A stretch of 9,237 nucleotides of DNA from JBBQDZ01 sp038237515 (GTDB lineage: Bacteria; Actinomycetota; Thermoleophilia; Gaiellales; Gaiellaceae). This document shows, one piece after another, positions 6,505 to 9,237 of this stretch; position 1 is the stretch's first letter; the number at the start of each line of letters is the position of its first letter. The notes below the pieces were generated by a model, which searched no databases, was not told where the DNA came from, and saw nothing but the letters and a program-made list of their open reading frames with translations. The translations under genes were made by a program, and so were the position numbers. The DNA lies in NCBI GenBank assembly GCA_038237515.1, contig JBBRYP010000090.1, forward strand, positions 1 to 9,237, in the 5' to 3' direction.

Positions 6505-7634
6505 TCCCCGTCAACGAGCCGGTACTCGGCGAGCTTGAGCTCGAGTACGTGACCGAGTGCATCACCACCGGCTGGGTCTCCTCGGCCGGGCGCTTCATCG
6601 AGGAGTTCGAGGCAGGGTGGGCATCGTATTGCGGCCGGCAGCACGGGGTCGCGGTCAACAACGGCACCGCCGCGCTCCAGGCAGCGGTCGCCGTGCTCGA
6701 CCTCGAGCCCGGGGACGAGGTCATCCTCCCCACGTCCACGATCATCTCGTGCGCGATCGCAGTGCTCGGGAGCGGCGCCGTCCCCGTGCTCGTCGACTGC
6801 GATCCCGACACCTGGTGCCTCGATCCGCAGCAGCTCGAGGCGAAGCTCACGCCCCGCACCCGCGCCGTCATGCCCGTGCACATCTTCGGGCATCCGGTCG
6901 ACATGGATCCCGTGCTCGAGCTGGCGGGGGAGCGCGAGCTGGTCGTCGTCGAGGACGCAGCCGAGGCCCACGGCGCCGAGTACCTGTCAGGGCGTGACGG
7001 CAAGGCGCCGAGCTGGCGGCGCTGCGGCAGCCTCGGCACGCTCAGCGTCTTCAGCTTCTACGCGAACAAGCTCGTGACCACCGGCGAGGGGGGCATGGTC
7101 GTGACCGACGACCCCGAGCTCGCCGAGCGGCTCCGCGCGTTTCGGAACCTGTGCTTCCAGCCGGGCCGGCGCTTCCACCACGAGAAGCTCGGGCTCAACC
7201 TGCGCCTCACGAACCTCCAGGCGGCGCTGGGTGTCGCCCAGCTGCAGCGGATCGACGAGATCGTGGCGCGCAAGCGCTGGCTCGGCGCCGGCTACACCAG
7301 CCGCCTGGCTGACCTGCCGGCGCTCCAGCTTCCCGTCGAGCGGCCGTGGGCGAGGAGCGTGTACTGGATGTACGGCGTCGTCGTCGCGGAGGAGACGGGG
7401 CTCGACGCCCGCGCGCTCGCGGGGAAGCTGCGTGAGCGCGGCGTCGAGACCCGCCCCTTCTTCCTCGGCATGCACCAGCAGCCGGTCCTGCGGAAACGTG
7501 GCCTCTTCCGCGACGAGCGCTACCCGGTGGCCGAGCGGCTCGCCCGCCAGGGGCTGTACCTGCCGTCGGGCCTCGCGCTGACCGAGGGCCAGATGGACGA
7601 GGTGTGCGATGCGGTCCACGAGGTGCTCGGGTGA
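6501..7634 (+). CDS. DegT/DnrJ/EryC1/StrS aminotransferase, GDP-perosamine synthase-like
   Basis: A 377-residue PLP-dependent sugar aminotransferase, the usual length for the family, probably converting a nucleotide-linked 4-keto-6-deoxy sugar to the 4-amino sugar with glutamate as donor. The N-terminus MIPVNEPVLG.ELEYVTECI.TGWVSSAG is typical of perosamine-synthase (Per/RfbE) and PglE-like enzymes. NNGTAAL (53-59) binds PLP phosphate; EDAAEAHG (151-158) holds D152 for the pyridine nitrogen; SFYANKLVTTGEGGMV (185-200) carries the Schiff-base lysine K190. RNLCF, RLTNLQAALGVAQL and TRPFFLGMHQQP complete the family pattern; all key residues are present. GTG 6501 overlaps the preceding stop by four bases, and the gene's own stop overlaps the next gene in the same way. 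Genes for GDP-mannose dehydratase or another 4-keto sugar supplier are not in the window. Aminotransferase is certain; the perosamine assignment is my reading of motifs. Confidence 0.92.
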   Translation: MIPVNEPVLGELELEYVTECITTGWVSSAGRFIEEFEAGWASYCGRQHGVAVNNGTAALQAAVAVLDLEPGDEVILPTSTIISCAIAVLGSGAVPVLVDCDPDTWCLDPQQLEAKLTPRTRAVMPVHIFGHPVDMDPVLELAGERELVVVEDAAEAHGAEYLSGRDGKAPSWRRCGSLGTLSVFSFYANKLVTTGEGGMVVTDDPELAERLRAFRNLCFQPGRRFHHEKLGLNLRLTNLQAALGVAQLQRIDEIVARKRWLGAGYTSRLADLPALQLPVERPWARSVYWMYGVVVAEETGLDARALAGKLRERGVETRPFFLGMHQQPVLRKRGLFRDERYPVAERLARQGLYLPSGLALTEGQMDEVCDAVHEVLG

Positions 7635-8401
7635 GCGAGACCTTCGGCCCCGGTTACGCCAGCGCCTACGACGCGCTCTACGCCGACAAGGATTACGACG
7701 CCGAGTGCGACCTGGTCGAGTCGATCGTCGCCTCGTCCGAACCTGCGGCGACGCGTCTCCTCGACCTTGGCTGCGGCACGGGAGCGCACTCGATTCCCCT
7801 CGCCGGGCGCGGATACGTCGTCACCGGCGTCGACCGCTCCGAGAGCATGCTGGAGCGGGCCGAGGCGAAGACGCTCGCACTCGACGACCGCGCCGCGCTC
7901 ACCTTCCGCCTTGGAGACCTGCTCACGCTCGACCTCGCGGAGCGCTTCGACGCGGCTCTGATGATGTTCGCGGTGCTCGGCTACCAGCACGCCAACGAGG
8001 AGGTCCTGGCGGCTCTCCGCTCCGCGCGAAGGCACCTCCGGCCCGGCGGTCTGCTCCTGTTCGACGTCTGGTACGGCCCGGCCGTCCTGCACGAGCGCCC
8101 GTCTCAGCGGGTCAAGACGGTTCCGACCGGCGACGGCGAGATCCTGCGGGTCACTTCCGGCGAGCTCGACACCGCCCGTCACATCTGCACCGTCAACTAT
8201 CGGGTCTGGCGCCTGGGGGGCGACCGGCTGCTGGAAAGGGCCGAGGAGACGCACGCGATGCGCTACTTCTTTCCGCTCGAGCTCGCGCTCTTCCTCGAGC
8301 AGGCCGGCTTCGTGCTCGACCGGATCGGCGGCTTCCCCGACTTCGCACGCGACGCGGACGACACGACCTGGAACGTGCTCGCCGTCGCCCGGGCGGTCTG
8401 A
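7631..8401 (+). CDS. Class I SAM-dependent methyltransferase, possible sugar N- or O-methyltransferase
   Basis: A 256-residue Rossmann-fold methyltransferase. TFGPGYASAYDALYADKDY (4-22) is the N-terminal signature of a subgroup that includes amino-sugar N-methyltransferases such as TylM1 and DesVI. RLLDLGCGTG (42-51) is motif I binding SAM, VTGVDRSESML (64-74) carries the acidic residue for the ribose, GDLLTL follows, and FDAALMMFAVLGY and LRPGGLLLFDVW are motifs II/III and the following strand. I chose GTG 7631, which overlaps the aminotransferase stop as GTGA, instead of ATG 7604, which would add nine residues of shadow sequence. Tight coupling to a sugar aminotransferase suggests the amino sugar is the substrate, giving an N-methylated sugar, but O-methylation of the glycan is equally compatible. 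It is the last gene of the plus-strand operon; its TGA forms the edge of a strong hairpin. Confidence 0.88.
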   Translation: MSETFGPGYASAYDALYADKDYDAECDLVESIVASSEPAATRLLDLGCGTGAHSIPLAGRGYVVTGVDRSESMLERAEAKTLALDDRAALTFRLGDLLTLDLAERFDAALMMFAVLGYQHANEEVLAALRSARRHLRPGGLLLFDVWYGPAVLHERPSQRVKTVPTGDGEILRVTSGELDTARHICTVNYRVWRLGGDRLLERAEETHAMRYFFPLELALFLEQAGFVLDRIGGFPDFARDADDTTWNVLAVARAV

Positions 8402-8462
8402 AGCTACTTCCCCCTCCGCACGAAGTGACTTCGCACCAACGTGTTTCGCGGGGAAGTAGCTT
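8401..8462. terminator. Bidirectional hairpin terminator between convergent genes; repeat element B
   Basis: AAGCTACTTCCCC (8401-8413) and its exact complement (8450-8462) form a 13-bp perfect stem overlapping the stop codons of both convergent genes. The 36-nt loop holds a second hairpin, CGAAG-TGA-CTTCG (8421-8433). There is no T-tract on either side, as is common for actinobacterial hairpin terminators. CGCACCAACGTGTTT (8432-8446) and GGGGAAGTAGCT (8450-8461) match element A at 1781-1795 and 1814-1825. Confidence 0.75.
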
Positions 8463-8931
8463 AGAAGCGCTCCTTCTCGTCGATCCCCGTGTACGGGCCT
8501 TGCTTGATCTCCAGGAAGACGGTGTCCTCCAGCATCCGGAAGCCGTGCCCGCCGCCCACCATCAGCATCACGTCACCTGCCGCGAGCTCGCGCGTCGCGA
8601 CCAGCTCGTGGCCGTCGTTGTAGATGTCCATCTCGCAGCGACCGCTGCGGAGCACGAGCACCTCGGAGGTGCCGGTCAGTCGCCGCTCGAGGTCGCGGTG
8701 CACGTGCCGCGGAACCTCGCCCCCCTGCGGGTAGACGATGTAGCCGACCTGCTGCTTGAACTCGGGGGGCGTGAGGAACGTCGTCCGGTCGGGCGAGAGC
8801 TCCGCGCGGATGATGTAGGCGAGAGGAACCCCGTCCGCGGAGATGACCTCCACGGGACCCGTGCCCTCGACCGCCGTGGGCTGCGCCGGCCCCACCGACC
8901 TTGCGGCGTCGCTCGTCCCGGTCACGTGCAC
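8461..8931 (-). CDS. Cupin-fold metalloprotein of a polysaccharide locus, function unknown
   Basis: A 156-residue single-domain cupin. The core contains QQVGYIVYPQGGEVPRHVH followed by RDLERRLTGTSEVLVLRSG, then CEMDIYNDGHE, LAAGDVMLMVGGGHGF and EIKQGPYTGIDEKERF. Likely metal ligands are H76, H78, E82 and H129 (the HxH...E...H cupin pattern). This compact family with a (D/E)K.RF end recurs, to my knowledge, beside surface-polysaccharide genes, but I know of no proven reaction; sugar epimerisation, isomerisation or sensing are all possible. Three starts are in frame: ATG 8967, GTG 8931 and GTG 8925. I prefer 8931 because AGGAG (8940-8936) lies 4 nt upstream and the candidate promoter would start transcription downstream of ATG 8967; GTG 8925 has 10-nt spacing. 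It converges on the methyltransferase gene and has its own promoter, so it is a separate unit. Confidence 0.82.
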   Translation of the reverse strand: MHVTGTSDAARSVGPAQPTAVEGTGPVEVISADGVPLAYIIRAELSPDRTTFLTPPEFKQQVGYIVYPQGGEVPRHVHRDLERRLTGTSEVLVLRSGRCEMDIYNDGHELVATRELAAGDVMLMVGGGHGFRMLEDTVFLEIKQGPYTGIDEKERF

Positions 8932-8935
8932 ATCG

Positions 8936-8940
8936 CTCCT
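8936..8940 (-). promoter_or_regulatory. Ribosome binding site deciding the cupin start
   Basis: AGGAG, within GAGAGGAG (8943-8936), is the only clear Shine-Dalgarno sequence found in the window. It favours GTG 8931 (4 nt away) or GTG 8925 (10 nt) over ATG 8967. Confidence 0.6.
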
Positions 8941-8962
8941 CTCGTCTCCGACTGCCTCTCGC

Positions 8963-8990
8963 AGCATGCACCAGCGACCTGCAAAGTCAA
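8963..8990 (-). promoter_or_regulatory. Candidate promoter of the cupin gene
   Basis: TTGACT (8990-8985) differs from the -35 consensus at one base. A 16-nt spacer leads to CATGCT (8968-8963), a poor -10. Transcription would begin near 8956, giving a short leader that includes the AGGAG. Confidence is limited by the weak -10. Confidence 0.4.
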
Positions 8991-8993
8991 CGA

Positions 8994-9053
8994 CCCTGGT
9001 GGATCGCGCACCAACGTTCGCCGGTTTCTGGCCCGCGATCAGCGGCGCCAGGG
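8994..9053. repeat. Nested inverted repeat upstream of the cupin promoter
   Basis: CCCTGG (8994-8999) pairs with CCAGGG (9048-9053), and inside it GATCGCG (9002-9008) pairs with CGCGATC (9034-9040) around a 25-nt loop. The loop includes an 11-base word shared with element B. It may be a decayed copy of that element, a terminator for a gene to the right, or a regulatory site. Confidence 0.4.
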
Positions 9054-9066
9054 GGCGTCCTCAGTC

Positions 9067-9091
9067 GCCCCAATATGCTGCATATTGGGGC
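9067..9091. promoter_or_regulatory. 25-bp near-perfect palindrome, orphan operator candidate
   Basis: GCCCCAATATGC (9067-9078), one unpaired T (9079) and the exact complement (9080-9091). The AT-rich core in GC-rich DNA and the dimer-like symmetry fit a repressor operator of the kind found before toxin-antitoxin operons. No start codon with a proper gene follows on either strand within the window, so its target is unseen or lost. As a hairpin it would have a one-base loop, which cannot form without opening pairs, so a DNA site is more likely than a terminator. Confidence 0.5.
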
Positions 9092-9162
9092 TCCCTGCGT
9101 CCTTCCCCGTGGCTTCCCTGCTCACGACCCAGAAAGTCCACCAACCTCGCCGGGCGACCCAC

Positions 9163-9219
9163 TAGTGCGGCCTCTCATAACGTTCGACCGGAAACGAAGG
9201 GCAGGTGGAGGCCGCACTA
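9163..9219. repeat. 12-bp perfect inverted repeat with 33-nt spacer
   Basis: TAGTGCGGCCTC (9163-9174) is exactly complementary to GAGGCCGCACTA (9208-9219). The left arm begins within the 8-bp palindrome CACTAGTG (9160-9167). It could be a hairpin, an attachment or recombination site, or part of an insertion-sequence end continuing beyond the window. Confidence 0.45.
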
Positions 9220-9222
9220 CTC

Positions 9223-9237
9223 GGCCGCTTCGCGGCC
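9223..9237. repeat. GC-rich hairpin at the window edge
   Basis: GGCCGC (9223-9228), loop TTC, then GCGGCC (9232-9237). The stem may extend past the window end, so its function, such as a terminator for a gene on the right or a REP-like unit, cannot be judged. Confidence 0.4.

Larger units (their letters stand above)
8932..9237. other. Right-end region without a supportable gene, rich in inverted repeats
   Basis: I find no convincing reading frame on either strand. A long plus-strand open frame crosses it but is a GC-driven shadow of the methyltransferase and cupin genes with no recognisable domain here. The region holds the cupin promoter and four separate inverted repeats, listed individually. 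CGCACCAACGT at 9007-9017 repeats 11 bases of terminator element B (8432-8442). Confidence 0.6.

Noticed and set aside
7609..9165. A 518-codon plus-strand open frame across the methyltransferase, cupin and right-end region
   Set aside because: It is the +1 shadow of the methyltransferase and then antisense to the cupin; the translation is arginine/proline-rich with no domain, as expected from GC-rich third positions.
9170..9237. Integron attC site suggested by the TAACGTTCG word and the GC-rich hairpin
   Set aside because: The required spaced core sites (GTTRRRY with its RYYYAAC partner) are not arranged correctly, and no integrase is visible.

Overview
The window is a high-GC stretch, most likely from an actinobacterium: GTG starts, four-base GTGA/ATGA gene overlaps, promoters sitting almost on the start codon, and C/G-rich third codon positions. 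Protein style recalls deep-branching soil actinobacteria such as Thermoleophilia, but the class cannot be fixed from sequence alone. The region looks accessory: a transposase fragment, a toxin-antitoxin pair and a surface-glycan gene cluster, with an apparently non-coding right end rich in inverted repeats.

Layout. Bases 1-240 hold the 3' end of an IS256/mutator-type transposase. Bases 297-1666 (minus strand) hold an AbiE-type type IV toxin-antitoxin pair in the order toxin then antitoxin, opposite to the classical abiEi-abiEii order. It is preceded by a perfect 24-bp palindrome that lies across the -35 element and spacer of a good promoter. The promoter's -10 is only 9 nt from the toxin ATG, so the mRNA is probably leaderless. 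Bases 1824-4129 (minus strand) hold a secreted GH30-like glycosidase followed by a stand-alone beta-propeller protein resembling the N-terminal domain of plant GINT1. A 75-nt divergent gap follows. Bases 4205-8401 (plus strand) hold a glycan operon: a GT2 glycosyltransferase, a GT4 glycosyltransferase, a GDP-perosamine-synthase-like aminotransferase and a SAM-dependent methyltransferase, the last three joined by GTGA overlaps. A 13-bp-stem hairpin lies between the methyltransferase and a convergent minus-strand cupin gene (8461-8931). Bases 8932-9237 hold no gene I can support, but contain a cupin promoter and four inverted repeats.

How the genes may work together (inference): the aminotransferase makes a nucleotide-linked amino sugar of the perosamine type, the methyltransferase may methylate it, and the GT2 and GT4 enzymes add sugars to a surface polysaccharide. 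The secreted GH30 enzyme and the propeller protein may trim or bind that polymer or a related one outside the cell. The cupin belongs to a family I associate with polysaccharide clusters but whose activity is not known to me. The most unusual parts are the inverted-order AbiE pair with its palindrome-in-promoter control region, the GH30/GINT1_N-like pair, and a related sequence element that covers the stop codons of two unrelated minus-strand genes.
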